From Oxyruncus cristatus (Eukaryota; Chordata; Aves; Passeriformes; Cotingidae), in contig VXAY01002045.1 in assembly GCA_013399855.1 (NCBI GenBank), forward strand, positions 186,001 through 250,000: a stretch of DNA of 64,000 bases, in the 5' to 3' direction. Under the pieces are notes generated by a model that was given only the letters and a program-made list of their open reading frames with translations, was not told the origin of the DNA and did not search any database. Within the stretch, counting starts at the first letter, position 1; each line of letters starts with the position of its first letter. The position numbers and the translations under genes are program-made. Positions 45,076 through 58,200 of the stretch are shown here, in pieces.

Positions 45076-46043
45076 TCATCCCAGCAATGATCTGACCACT
45101 CGTGTCCTTCCCTCCTCCAGCCCCTCTCAGGGTTTTGCTTGGTAATTTAGGAAGAACAAGCAGAATGAAAGGCTCGTAGATGCAACCACTGCAGTCAGTG
45201 CTGAGGAGGAGCAAGAAGAGTCACACCTCTGCCCCTCCTGCGGGGGATGCTGGTTTGGAAGGAGGGGAGCAGCAGCCCCACGGGACCTGCTCTCCTCACT
45301 CACCTGCATGCTGCAAACGGGCTGGAAACCAAGCAGCCACTGTCCTCCCCTACTCTCCTTCCCTGGCAGGAATGGCTGTCTTGCCTTTAATAGGTGCTGT
45401 TTGAGTGATAACTTCCAGAGTGCCCATCAATTGCGCAAATATTTTACTGTTGAGAGCAAAGAAAGAAGCAGTCGAGGATTGTTGGGGGATCAACTCCAGA
45501 GGCTTAACAGCCTGTCGGGAAGCAGTGACTTTGTGGGGATGGGCTAAGGAGGTGCCCATCCTTTGAATGGGGGACTTCCCAAAACTCCACTCCTTTCAGT
45601 TGTTAGTCCCCGACTAAGGTACACGGCCAGAACCGCCACTCAGTGCCCCAAACCCGATCCAAATGGCATCGCCGGGCTGCGTTATTCTCCCAAGGTCTCC
45701 CAGAGCCGTCTGCGGGAGGTGTGCCTTAGTTCAGCCCAGGACTGCTGTTCCCGCGGCGTGATCCCCAAAGATGTCAACGTCCTCTCCCCAGCTCCGGGAG
45801 ATGTATGTAAAGATCTGGAGCTAGAGAGGCCCGAGCTCATGGGCTGGGATGGAAAGTTTTGGACGGAAAAGGGGAGCGCGGCACCCTGCCCAAAAAAACG
45901 TGATGAGGAGCGGCCGCGCATCCTTCCCCTGCGCCGCCGGCTCCCTCCCCCGGCCTTGGGGCGCTGCGGGGTGGGATTCTCCCACTGAAAGGTTCCCGGA
46001 GCGGCGGAGAGCCGCGCCCGCCCCGCCCGGGAGAGGCGGCGGC

Positions 46044-46170
46044 NNNNNNNNNNNNNNNNNNNNNNNNNNNNNNNNNNNNNNNNNNNNNNNNNNNNNNNNN
46101 NNNNNNNNNNNNNNNNNNNNNNNNNNNNNNNNNNNNNNNNNNNNNNNNNNNNNNNNNNNNNNNNNNNNNN
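46044..46170. other. Assembly gap (127 N)
   Basis: This run of N is flanked on both sides by extremely GC-rich sequence, typical of short-read dropout. The true length may differ from 127. It removes the CYS1 start codon and most of exon 1. Confidence 0.99.
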
Positions 46171-46266
46171 CCAGCCCCTGCCGCCGGCAGCATTCCCGAC
46201 TCCCGGGCCGCCGGGAGCTGCGGGGACCTGAGGGCAGGCGGCGGAGGGGCCCCGCTCCAGCAGGCG
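46171..46266 (+). CDS. CYS1: CYS1 exon 1, 3' coding part (after gap)
   Basis: The frame that splices correctly into exon 2 is open from the first base after the gap to a GTAAGT donor at 46267 (phase 0). It gives 32 residues rich in A, G, P and R and ending LQQA. Low-complexity composition fits the poorly conserved middle of cystin. Assignment rests on the donor, the open frame and the position, not on sequence identity. Confidence 0.65.
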
Positions 46267-49200
46267 GTAAGTGCCCGCCCCGGCCCCGGCCGGGACCCGG
46301 GACCTTCCGGGCGGTGGCCCCGGGACCCTCCAGCCCAGCCCGGGGGTCCCCGCCTGCCGTAGCCCACTCGCCGCGTCTTCCTCTGAACATAAACCGCACT
46401 GAGTTCCTCTGATCTTCGCTGCGAGCCCGGCTCGGTGCTCTCTTCTCCTTTTCTCTTTGCTGCTCTCTTTGAGTTTTCAGTGTCTTGTGCAAGGGAAACA
46501 CCGTCCCGAGAGGGGCCATCCCGTTCTCCAGACTCCCGGTGCTACTGGAAGTTTCTTTTCCTGCGATGAGGAAATAGCTCGACTTTATAGTTCGGCTTCT
46601 GGGTCAGGCTTGTAAACTGAAGTTTAAAAATGTGAACATAAAGCTGCCCTTTAATGTTTGCCAGTCTGCTGCAACTGCAGTCTGACTCTTCCTAAAGGCA
46701 CATTTCAGTCTGTTTCTGTTTAGCAAATTATGGTTTTGCCACCGAGGGAGTTGAGATTTATCTTTTGTGGGTTTTTGCCAATCCAAAAATAACAGCAGCA
46801 TCTATATCATCTGGTGATGAGGCCAAAAATCACCAGCTTCTTTCATCTTAGTTTGGCTTTGCAAGTCGTGTGTTGTTTGTAAGATAAATGCTGCTCTCCA
46901 CAGATGCACAAATGCCGTCAGACTAAAGCAATAAATTTAAAATTGGAAAGGAATATTTAGGACACAGGAACTTTCTGCCTTGCATGCCTCAGTTTTGCTC
47001 TTTAGAAGTGTATCACTTCCATCAGTAAACTGTTCATCCATTAGGTAAGGATAACTTTAATAGAAAATATTTTTTCCATTAAGAAACTCGGCAGGGATCA
47101 GTATGAGAATCCTTTTTTAGACAAGTTTTTAAGAAAAGCCTCAAAGAAAGTAAGGCTTGGAAACAGAAGGAAAAAAAATGGACATCTTGTATTGACATAT
47201 TTTGTCCTTGCTCTTCTTTCTGCTCCAAACCCTCCTGCAGTATGAACAAGAGCTCAGTCCAGCACTGCTTTCTCCTCTGAGGGACTCTCATTTATGAACA
47301 ATCCTCCTGACTTCTCCCATTTATCTTTATTCATGGGAATAGGGGCTGCTGTTATCCATTTTCCCTCCGTTTCCACTTGTGAATATCATGGCTGGATCTT
47401 TAAAAATAATAATTACATAAGCTGTGAGTTTTCCTGTGAATAAAGTAGTATTATAGCTCTGTTCTTAAGTGATGTATATTCTAGGTGATTACATACCAGA
47501 AAGGCAATGGAGCTGCCCTCATCTTTCTTTACTAGTATCAGTAGAGAGACAGTCCGCTACAGCATTAGATAGTAGTGAACCAATGACAAGGAGCAAACCA
47601 GAAAGGCTGAGGAATCTAGGATGTTGCCCTTGGGGAGTCACTGTGCCCCACTCCCAGCTGCAGACCTCCTCCTCTGGCAGAAATGATGGTGAGAAACCTG
47701 TAGCAACCCCTCAGCCACTCTGGATTGTGTTCAGACCTGGTACAGCACAGAGGTGTCTGTGAGGGTCCTCAAAACTCAGCCCTAAGGCATGTGGGGCCTT
47801 AGTCATCCAGCAAGGCCACGTGGGTGCAGCACACAATTGTGCCACCCATGAGACAACAGTGATGGTGAGCATCCTGTGTGTCTCCTCATCCAGCTGCTGC
47901 TGCTGCCTCTTGTGTGGGAGGAAGTCCACACCTCTGGTTGCACCCAAATACATTGTCTTAAAGACAGCAAAGGACTACCAGTGTTTTTCAAGAGAAGTCT
48001 CAGGTATTTTCAGGACAAACTTGAAGCTTTTTTATTGGCAGCACTTCCTTTTACGTGAACCTGAGATGACCATGGTACAGACCTAAAATGTCAGTAGCTT
48101 GAGAAAAGGAGGGAGGAAACCGTTTGCAGCAGCAGGTTTTGATTGTTTACTGGGTGCATTTTAGTCCTTTAGCTTGTTGTACAAACTGCAGTCCCACCCT
48201 TCCCATGAAGCTGGTGGAGGAGGTTTCTGGAAAGGGATTTCAGCTTTGTTGCGTCACCAGTTCCTCGCTAGAAATTTTGAGGGCAATTTCTCTCAGTCTT
48301 GCCAGCTTCTCAAGCTCTCATTTGTAGTTTCTGTCTAGTGGTGGGAACTCGTTTGCTTTGCCCTGTTCAGCTGTGCAAAATGGAGGATGAGCAAAGAAAT
48401 TTCAGAGAAAAAAGCATGAGTTGATTCAGTGGAGTTAATGAGGGAAAGGTGACTCACGAGGAGGAAAGGCAACAAGGAGGTATTACAGGAGAAAAGTCTG
48501 ATGAGAAATAGCCCATGGAGTAGAGGAGAGGTTTGACACCAGCCAGAAGTGAGCAGAATTGCAAGCAGGACTCAGCTCTCTGATGTCATGGTTGGATTTC
48601 TCCTGAGCATGATGTGCATCAGTGTTGTGGTTTGCACCTGAGCCCCAGCACAGTTTGTCAGCCAGCAGCAAGCTAGCAGCACCAGTAGGCAGTCAGGCCA
48701 GGTGGCAAGGGCTGGTAGAGAGGGATGCAGCTGCATTTAGAGGCTTGAGCCACCTCTACTACATTCAAATAGTACTTGGGAGTGAGAAGTGCGAAAGCAC
48801 ATCACAGCAGCGGGCTGGGAACCAAATCCTGATGGGGAACCTGAACCTGGCTTGGAGCAGACCCCAACACCTCTTATCAGCATCAAATGTCCATTTTCAG
48901 CTTTGCCCTCAATTCTGGATGCTTGTACATGCTTTTTCCTTGTCTCTTTGCTCAAGACAGAAAAATGTAGTTGTGTTTTTGCAGGTGCTGCCTCAGCAGC
49001 ACCTCAGAGCAGCACCTCAGCACAGGGCAGAGTGGCAGCTCTTTGTGGAAGCCAGGGCAGAGGCTGTGGCCTCAGGGATTTCCCCATTGGTTTCCTGAAA
49101 TAGAAGAATCACGCAGACATGTTAGGGTCTTGCTTTTAACAGCTTTTTCCATGGCACCGTCAGTCCTCCTGATTGGAGACAGGATAATATTTCAGTAAGC

Positions 49201-52200
49201 AAATCACTCAGGCTGCAGCATGGAAATAACACAGGTAGAGGGTGCATTCTCCAGCTTCTAGGCTATCATATACTTTTAAAACACCCAAGTCTTCAAAGCC
49301 TTGCCTGACTTTTTCAGCCAAATAAATGTTTTTCTGCAGTTTGGTGTGGCACAGCGTCATCTTGTGGCTGGCTGGTCCCAGCTGCAAACACATAATGATC
49401 CTGTAGGGACATTTAATGTCATGCCCCATTAGTTTCTTACAGGAACTCAGGTTTATTTTTCTAGTCTTGTTAAAATGTGCTTCCCTCAAACAGAAATCTG
49501 ATCTTTCTAATTTAGCATTGTTACCAGCTTATTTCAGCATTTTCTTCCTGGTTGTATTAATAGTCAAAAATGCCCTCAAGTCAAGACATTCTGCTACAGT
49601 TGCATAAGGAGTGGGAGGCCTTCAGAAAAGGTTTTATCCGACTGAACATCTGGAACTCCTTGAACCTCCCAAAGTCAGATTATTTCAGATTCTGCAGTTA
49701 ATGTCCAGGTGTGGATCTGGCAGTTGCTGAGCTAAAGGTCTCTCTCTCGCACAAATGATATTCCTTGTCTTGTTAAAAGCACCTGAAACGTCACCAGAGC
49801 CCAGAAGCAGCAAGCTGTGCTGTGCCTTCAGCGAGCGTCACCCTCCCAGAACAGCTGTGTTGCAGCTGGACTTGGAAAACTGCTGAATAGTTATTTTCCA
49901 CAACTCCCCTCCTTCACTTGGCAGAGCATGGGTTGCTTTTGTCCTGAAATTATTCTTGATTTAAAAACTAAGCCCAGGGCATGCGCAGAATAGCTGGGAG
50001 CTGGTGTTTTAGTTGGCAGGAGAGGAGAAGCGTGGGAACTCCCTGCATCCCTGCCCACTTCCCGTTCACTGCCTGCTCCTAATTCCTTTGCTGGCCAGAG
50101 GATGTTGCTGCAGACCGGAGCAAGGCTGGGAGTGCTTTGCCTGGGGTGCAGCTGGGGCCACACATCCCGTTTGGTACCTACTGACACCTTAGGAAAGCTC
50201 CTTTTTTTTGCCAGCAGTAACGGCCTGTGGGTTCATGAGAGTCTGATTTCGGCAGTGAGGACTGGTTTAGCCCCCGTATCACGTGCTGGTGTCGCTGGAG
50301 GGTGCTGCCCTGCTGCTCTACCAGTTCAGCCGTCCGTGCTCTGCTGCTCATGTACCTGTGGTGCTCTCCAGCTGACATCGCCTCCCTCCCCGCCAAGGCG
50401 GAGGGTTTGCATTTCAGCTCAGATCAGTCTCCTGGTCTAGTTCACGGGGTGTTAGTGAAGAGGGATTTGGGAGGAGCAGAGGCAGGGAAGGAGGCACTGG
50501 CTTGCGTCCTGCAGAAAAGCCACGCTGTGAAACCACAACCCAGTGGATCAGCACTGGCTGGGACAACACTGCTCCCATGTAGATATTACAGGTGGCTCAG
50601 TTACTCTCCAGGCTGCCCTGGCTGTGATAGGACTACTCAGGGTCTGTATCTCTACTGCATCTCAGGGCTGTATCTGCACCGGTAAACTATGCCAGCTGCC
50701 TGGCACTGGACCATGATGGTCTGCCCCACTAAGCTGGCATGGTTTTGGTCAGGACCAACTTGCAGTCTCCCAGATAATGCTTGGGCATGGCTCAGGGACC
50801 ATTACAGGGGTCATCTCTAGGAGAGCTTGAATTTGGTCTCCCAGTTTTGGAGATGGTGTGATTTCAATACTCAAGACTATAGTTGACTGTTTCAGAGCAG
50901 CTCAGGGGCAGCTCAGAGCCTCCAAAAATGCACAGCTCCAGATCACCCTGCAGGTTCCAGGAGAGGATGTTCTCACCCAGCTCTCCCACAACCACTGGAT
51001 GGCAGGACCATGAGAAACTTGCATGGGGTTGGGGTGAGTGGGAAGCTGAATCCCAGGAGTGCTGGTTCATGCACTCAGCACAGAGAAATACCTCTTCCTT
51101 CCAGCTCTCTGCTCTGCCTTGCTCCCAGGAGCCACTGCCCTAACACAAAGGCAGCTGAACTGCATGTGCAATGACTGTCAAACCACTCCACCTCACATCT
51201 CGTTACATTGAATTTAACCTGGGTACATGCTGGATGAGCTTAATATCCAAGCCTTTAAACTTGGGAGAGGGGGCGATGTGGGGCTCTGTGGCACAACAGA
51301 CCACAGTACAAGATGCTTACACTGAGGACAGGGTAGAAAACAAGGAGACACGGTGTGATCTGCATGAATAATAAAAAGATGACTGCAAGCTGCAGAAACG
51401 AGAAGCTGACTTCATTTATTTTTTAACAGAGCACAGGCCAACCAGGCCAGCAATTGCTTATTTAGCTGTAGGATAGGAACCCCTAATATTAAAGTGTCAT
51501 GATGTGTGCATCATCCTAACCCACATAAAGAGCTACTACCAATTATGTGCTGAACTTGCAACACCTACATTACAGCAATCTTGAGCACGCTGGGTGGGGT
51601 CAGTTTTTATTGTGTCTCACAGCCTGTAACAGCCAGTGCTCCGCATCCTGCCAGCTGCCCGGCACACGGTGTCACCCAGGCATTGCGGAGCCACGTGTGT
51701 TTTGCCTGGAGGAGTTAGGAGCGGCTCCCAAAGCACAGAGGCTCTGATGGCAGGCAAAAGGCAAAGGCTAGAGGTGCCTTTTGTTTTCCTTGCCACCATT
51801 TTTGACTCATGCACCAGATTAAATGTCAGTAGAGATTGACCTGCACCAGTGCCAAATTCTCTTGGGAAATAAGTATTGCTGCTGACAGATCCCTTGGAGA
51901 AGGTGGGAGCAGGTTTTGCACAGAGAAGCAGATTTTACTAGCCAGAGCTGCTCTGTCCTGATGACTAATTAATTCTGTCTTCCACCCACACAACACGTAC
52001 GGCTCGTAACATGGAGGAGTCAGCCACAAGGGAGTAAAAACCAGATGACCTACTGTACAATTCAAACCCCTCCCGAAAATGATCCAAACCCATCCTTTGC
52101 CCAGAAGTGTTGGCAGCTGGCTTCTCACTGTGGGAAGAACAGCATCAAAGCACTCCTGAAGAACTGTATTTCCCTTGGTGCTGAGGATGAATAATGTTAT

Positions 52201-55200
52201 TTGCCTGGTGGAGAGAAATCAGGACAGCAGCAGTAGCCCAGTGAATGATGCTGCATTGTGGGATGCAATCCCAGGAGAAGTCAGCCCTTGGAGCTCAGCA
52301 TGGTGTTCTCCTGGCACTGCTTCCTGCTCTTGTTGCTTGTGGGAGATTGCCAAGAAATGATGCTCAATAACCAGGCGGGAAGTGTCTTCCCTCACCGTCA
52401 GCTTTCTCACATACCCTTGTCTCTGCTTGGGCCCAGGAGCTGTTTCTAGACTAGTTTAGGCTCTTCCAGAGAAAATGAAGTGTTGCCAAAGAGCGGGGAC
52501 TCTTCCAAAAGTACATGGAGTGCCTTTTGGCAGGTATCACACTAAAACTCTACTTAAGACTGGTAACATCTTTTGTCATTTTAATCAAGCAGCTAGGATG
52601 TAAAATACCGTGGATGACATGTCTTTCCCAGCTCCAGAAATGGAAGCTGCTAAGGGCTCACCTGGAAGAGTTGTTGATCCATACCATGAGGGAGATGTCC
52701 TTGCTGCAGCCCTCCTCACTGGCTCAAGCATGGGAACCAAAGGTGACCACAGCAGCACGAAGCCCATGGAAGAAGCAGGGAAGAGCTGAGTAGTTCTCCC
52801 CCAAGTACCTCTCTATCTGCCTGGCAGTGTCTGAGACCACCGTGTTTAAATCTCAACTCCTGTCCATCCCCGTGAGGAGCAGATGAGGAAGGAGTGTAGT
52901 GAAAACATCTCCTTTCAAATTAAAATCAGGTGCCATGCAGTAATTGCAGACACCCAGTTGGACATTTCTACCCAGAGGATGGCACATACAAGCCTGATCA
53001 ATGCCAACTGATTTAAATCAGCACAAAACTGTGCGTAGAGCCATCAATGCTGTACCAGTGCTGCCTGCAGAGGGGTATCTCCCCTCCATAGCTCCCGTCC
53101 TTACCAGCAGCTGTCCCATGCACTGCTGGACCTTGAGGACGTGCAAGTTTGACCTATTCAAGATCAGATACGTGATCTTACTGAGGAATCGCTTGATCCC
53201 ACCCAGCCCTTCAGAAACACCATGCAGCAGAGGCATAGGTGATGGCTCTGAATTGCAAGCTTTTCCACACCTCTCCATGGTTCCTTTGCTTCTGTTTCTT
53301 GTACAGAAAGAAATATTCTTGTACAGTATTTCCCCTTTTCCACACTGACAAAACAACTTTTTGTTTCTATTTTCTGGAAGCCAAATCCTCACTTTGGTTT
53401 GGTGTGCTACCTGTTTAACATGTTAGTGTTGTCATGAGATTCAGGGTAGCTTGTACAAAGGAGGCCTACCAGCTCTAGGACTGGAGCTCAGAAAAAATAG
53501 TGGCAAGCCAAGATGGACCTAGTTTTATGCAAAGCCATGTCCCTGTCCCAGTCCTTTTGCCTGTGAGAGTACAGTGAAAAAGTAGAAAAATATGAAAGTT
53601 ATATTCTTCTCAGTAGCATATTCTTCTGACTGCAGGGGGTTCATTTAATTAAGTTCTTATCTAAACCTGCCCTCTTTCAGTTTAAAACTATTGCCCCTTG
53701 TCCTGCCACCACAGGTTCTGGTAAAAAGCCTCTCTCCATCTTTCTTATAGGCCCCTTTTAAGTACTGAAAGGCTGCAGTAAGGTCTCCCCAGAACCTTCT
53801 ATTCTCCAGGCTGAACAACTCCAACTCTCTCAGTCTGTCTTCACAGGAAAGGTGCTCCAGCCCTCTGATCATTATGGTGGCCCTACTTTGGGCTCAGTCC
53901 AATGGGTCCATGTCTTTCCTGTGTTGGGGGTCCCAGAGCTGGATGCAGCTCCAGGTGGGATCTCTCGTGAGCAGAACAGAGGGGCAGAATCACCTTCCTT
54001 GGCTTTAACGTGTTGCAACTGAAATATATGTCTTTTCTTTTTTCACAGGTTTTGTCAACCAGGTCACCAGGCCCAGAGAACAACAATGCTGACCAGCAGT
54101 GAGTATCCCCTGCTTTCATTGTATCTTTAGAGGATGAAGGGACCATAAAGGGGAAAGCTATTGCTGCATCCCTCACACTGTGCAAAAGAGGGGTGAGAAT
54201 GCTGTGAAATGGTTTATAGCCTTAAATATTCTGCTGTCTTTCATATTTGCCAATTTAAAAAAATACAGTAGTTGTGCTGCCTGAAAAAATCCAGGCATCA
54301 TCTTAGGTACCATATAGAGATTCATTCCTGGTCATGAGCAATACAGAATTTAGGATGTCCCCATGTCAGAGAGACACCTTGGAAGAGCTGGTGAAAAGCT
54401 GTGGAGGATTGCTCTAACGAGTAGCTCATACCCTGGTTCACCCACCAGTCACCTGTGGGCTCTGCAGTGTGTAGAAAAGGAGAAAACCATCTCTTTGCTC
54501 CCCAGGAATCATAAGACAAAGCCTGTGAGATGCTCCCATGCTACTCCAACTGGAGACATGAATGTCCCTTAGGGACAGGGGAATGGTGGGGACCTTCTGC
54601 AGTGGGTGCCAAAGAAAAGAAACCCGAAATTTTCCACAAGCAAAAGCTACCATGCAAAAGCTACCAAGCAGAGTGTGCCTCCGGGTCTGCCTGCACCAAG
54701 AGCAATGGGGACAGTTTAACACATGTATTAAAGAAACCCAGATGAAATGAAGAGGCTTGAAAAAAACGTCTTAAAATGTCACCTCCTTACACTAAAGAGC
54801 GATTCTTTTCAACATTGAGCTCTGGCTGTCATCCAGCCCCTCTGCTCCTGCAGCACTCAAGCACAGACTAATCTGCAGATCCTGGTCATCAGGCTGTGTG
54901 ACCTACTAATGCTGAGCAGTGCCAGTGGATGTGTCAGGAGAGCCCAGGCACTAGCTGCTGTCCTCCCTCCCCCTTCTCCTCCCCCTCCCAGCTGGCAGGG
55001 AGCTCACCTGGCAAGGCTGCTGGTTTCAGGAGCACTCAGAAAATACTGCCCTTGGCTTTTCTGACTGCAAGGCTTTTACAGGTGCTCTCGTGGGGATTTT
55101 AATCTCTCCTGGGCTTTCCAGGGTCCTCAATGGGCTTTGGGCTACAATGGCAACTGGGCAGTCTGCTCTGGGGGTGCACAGCCAGCCCTGCCACAGCCCC

Positions 55201-58200
55201 CCACTGAGCTCCCCAGCCTGCTGGCCCCTCACACCCTGCCAAGGCTTTCCTTTCCCCTCCCTCTGACACACAAAGGGAAGACTCAAGACAGCAGAAACTG
55301 GTTTCTGATCTGGGATAACAGAGCAGGAGCTTATTTTCATTTAGGTAACATTTACTTTATACCCATTGCAGAGCCCCATAGAACAGCTCATGTGTGAAGA
55401 GCCTGTACTGCCCAACATAAGCAGGGCTGCAATTGCTGCTGGCAAGAACTATGCAAACATTTTTTGGGAAATGGCCCAGCACCCAGCAAAACTGCATTTT
55501 GAAGAAATCAAATCAAATCAAATCAAGCCTCAGAAACAGAGGATAATGTGTGTAGGTGTCTCATCCTTCACATTTCCATGTCTGGAATCATTCTAGCTAA
55601 ACACTCACATTACAGACAGCAAAAGTCATTCTTGTCTTGATAGAGTTCCTGACTGAAGAAATTCTCATAAAGCCAATTAAAGGAAAAATAAATGTCAAGC
55701 AAGAAATAAAACTAGGTACAGAGACTTAATAGTGTGTGTCAGGAGAGCAGTCACGTGAGGCAGATGTAGGTGTGCACCTCCTGTACTGCAGACAGGCCTG
55801 TGTGACACCATGTAAGCATCTAAACCAGTCCCTGATAAATACCTTGGATGTGCATGGGAACACTGCTGGATGTGTTCCTGATTGGGCTGTGTTACCTCTT
55901 ATCCCCCTCCCCCCTCCCAGATCTTCTGGGAACTGCTGTCTAGCATCTGGCAGTCCACGGGTGGATGACACAGCCCAGGAACGCTGTAATGGTTTTATAA
56001 CTGCTGCCAAGGCTCGTGTCACTGGCAGAGCTACCAGGGCGTTGTTTTGACCCATTTTTCAGCTGCAAGGTCTTGCAGAAAGCATTTTAATGATTAACCT
56101 TGGACTTTCCCATCCTCAGCAAAATCATAAAAAACACTGGCCTAGATTCACCCCAGCCTAGTTTTCAGCCACTTAACTCAGGTTTCTGCCTTGGAGCTTG
56201 TCACCCTGGTCACCCATCAGGGACACTGTCACCAGAGCCCACAGGCAGCTCTCCCCCACACCAGGCAGCTGACACAAGGGTTGAGGCACTGCCAGCCATA
56301 CCCACCTCTGGGGTCTTGCTCAAAGGTGATTTTGCTCACTGTTGCCCCTTGCATTTCCTTCTCCACATTGCATAGTTCATTGTCTTTCCGTTTAACAAAA
56401 AACCCACAAATAATCCCCGCTTCCCTTAAGAATCTTTAAACACCGAGAGGCCTGTAGCTGAAATGGAATGCATTTCTTGATTTCCTCTTTCCTAAATTGC
56501 TTTGCTCTAGCTTCTTAAGTAACTTTTATTGCTGCTTTCTAAACTCCCTCCAAGCTGCTAATAACTTTTTAGCAGTGGGACACCCCGAAGCCTGCCCAGT
56601 AATCCTGATGTAGCCACATTAGCCTTTTTTTTCCTTGCTGCACTACCGTGCTGCAAAATTCCCCTCTTGTATGCTTTTAAGTTTGCTCTTTCTCTCTCAG
56701 CTTTGCCCCTTTTTGGGTTTCTCTCCTTCCCCAGAACATCTGCAGTCTGAACATTTTTCCCTTAACGTGCTGACCTGTTATTTTCCAAATCAGAAGATCT
56801 AACAGCCCTCAGCTGGACTCCATGTGTTTGAAGCCCTGACCTGCAGCCCTGGCACATGGTGATGAGAGCAGTAAGGTGCCTCCTCTGCTGCTGGAGGGGC
56901 ACAGGAGCAGGCTTGTGGTCCACCAGCTTTTGTCCTATGCACATCCTGAGCTCAGGATTTCCCTGGCACAGCCTCTCACTAAATTCCAGGATCAGTAGAA
57001 ACAGCTGCACCAATGTGCCTTTGAGATCAAGGTTTAGGTTGGAATAGCCTCAGGAGCTCTCTAATCCAGTCTCCTAGCTCTAGCTCCAAGCTGGATCAGC
57101 TGTGAAGTCAAGGCAGAGTACTCCAGGCTTTGTCCCATCAGGTCTTGAAGGCCTCCAAGGATAGAGCCTGTGATATCACAATCTGTTCCTCTGGTTGCTG
57201 TCCTCAGGGCACAGAAATTTCTCCTTTTACCCAGATTAAAGCTCTCATTTTTTAATTTATTTCAATTTTCCCATATTAAATGATACAGAACTTTGCCACA
57301 AATACAGAAGTATATAGAAATATAGAAAGAATATGAACAGCAATTTGCTTTTTTGTTGCTCTTGAAAGAAGCCCAGCCCTCTCTTTTCCTCTCAATTTTG
57401 GGTATGCATGGTAAGTGGAGTTTACTTTTGTATTTTTAAAAGCACGTCTATGTCTCAACAATTTCCAGTTTTACCTGGAGATTTTATCCATGCAAACCAA
57501 AGGATTGAGAATAATTAACAGTGGGAAATTATGTAACTGCTAAGAGAAACAATGGCTCTTCTGTGGCCTGCAAGCAGGTTGCCAAAGAGCTCTGCCTCTT
57601 ATTCATCACATCAAATTAGTTTGAGGATTGTCACAGTGCAGAGTTTAAATCAGTAAATTGTGTTTTTAAGTCAGATTTCTGCACTTCATTTTCCCATTCA
57701 TGTTTTGTAACTGCTGCTCTATGGTTTGAGCTCTTGGACTTGTAGGTTTCTTCTCGTGTCTTATTTTCTGCAGTGGAAATCAGGTTGCCTGGAACCCATC
57801 AGAAGGAAAATTAATAAAAAGAATAAGCAGAAGAGTCCAGTTGCAATCCTACTTGCTGACAGTAAAGCTTGCCATGAAGGGCATGGGGCAGTGTGTATAA
57901 GTGCAGAACACCCACACGACCCAGTGGCCACACCAGCTGGTCATCAGGTGACTCCAGGGAAAACATCAAACTATTTGTGACACGCAGGGGGCAGGGCATG
58001 AGCACAGCTCCGTGAGAGAGCTGGGCTGGGCTGGAACCTCTCTGACCAAGGCAGATGAGAGCAGAGGAAGGAGCAGGATGGCAGCAGGAGGCTAGCTGCT
58101 GCCTGTTGGAGGAGCGTTGAGGATGCTCCCTGGCCCAAGGAGAGCAGCATGAAAACACCTCCTCTATAGGACAAACTGTTATTTTCTTCAATTCTGACTC

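Larger units (their letters stand above)
45640..46440. promoter_or_regulatory. CpG-rich island at the CYS1 5' end
   Basis: GC and CpG content rise sharply from about 45640, peak around the assembly gap and fall after about 46440. This marks the CYS1 promoter and first exon. No TATA box and no clear RFX X-box, which might be expected for a ciliary gene, could be found in the readable bases. Confidence 0.65.

Noticed and set aside
45838..45988. ATG-GGC open frame before the gap as the CYS1 Met-Gly start
   Set aside because: It ends in a stop at about 45988 before the gap and shows no cystin-like sequence.
45849..46412. Long open frames spanning the gap on both strands near CYS1
   Set aside because: They are open only because N and GC-rich sequence lack stops, and they are not in the frame that splices to exon 2.
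53657..53872. 71-codon minus-strand protein gene
   Set aside because: It is a broken CR1 ORF2 C-terminus.
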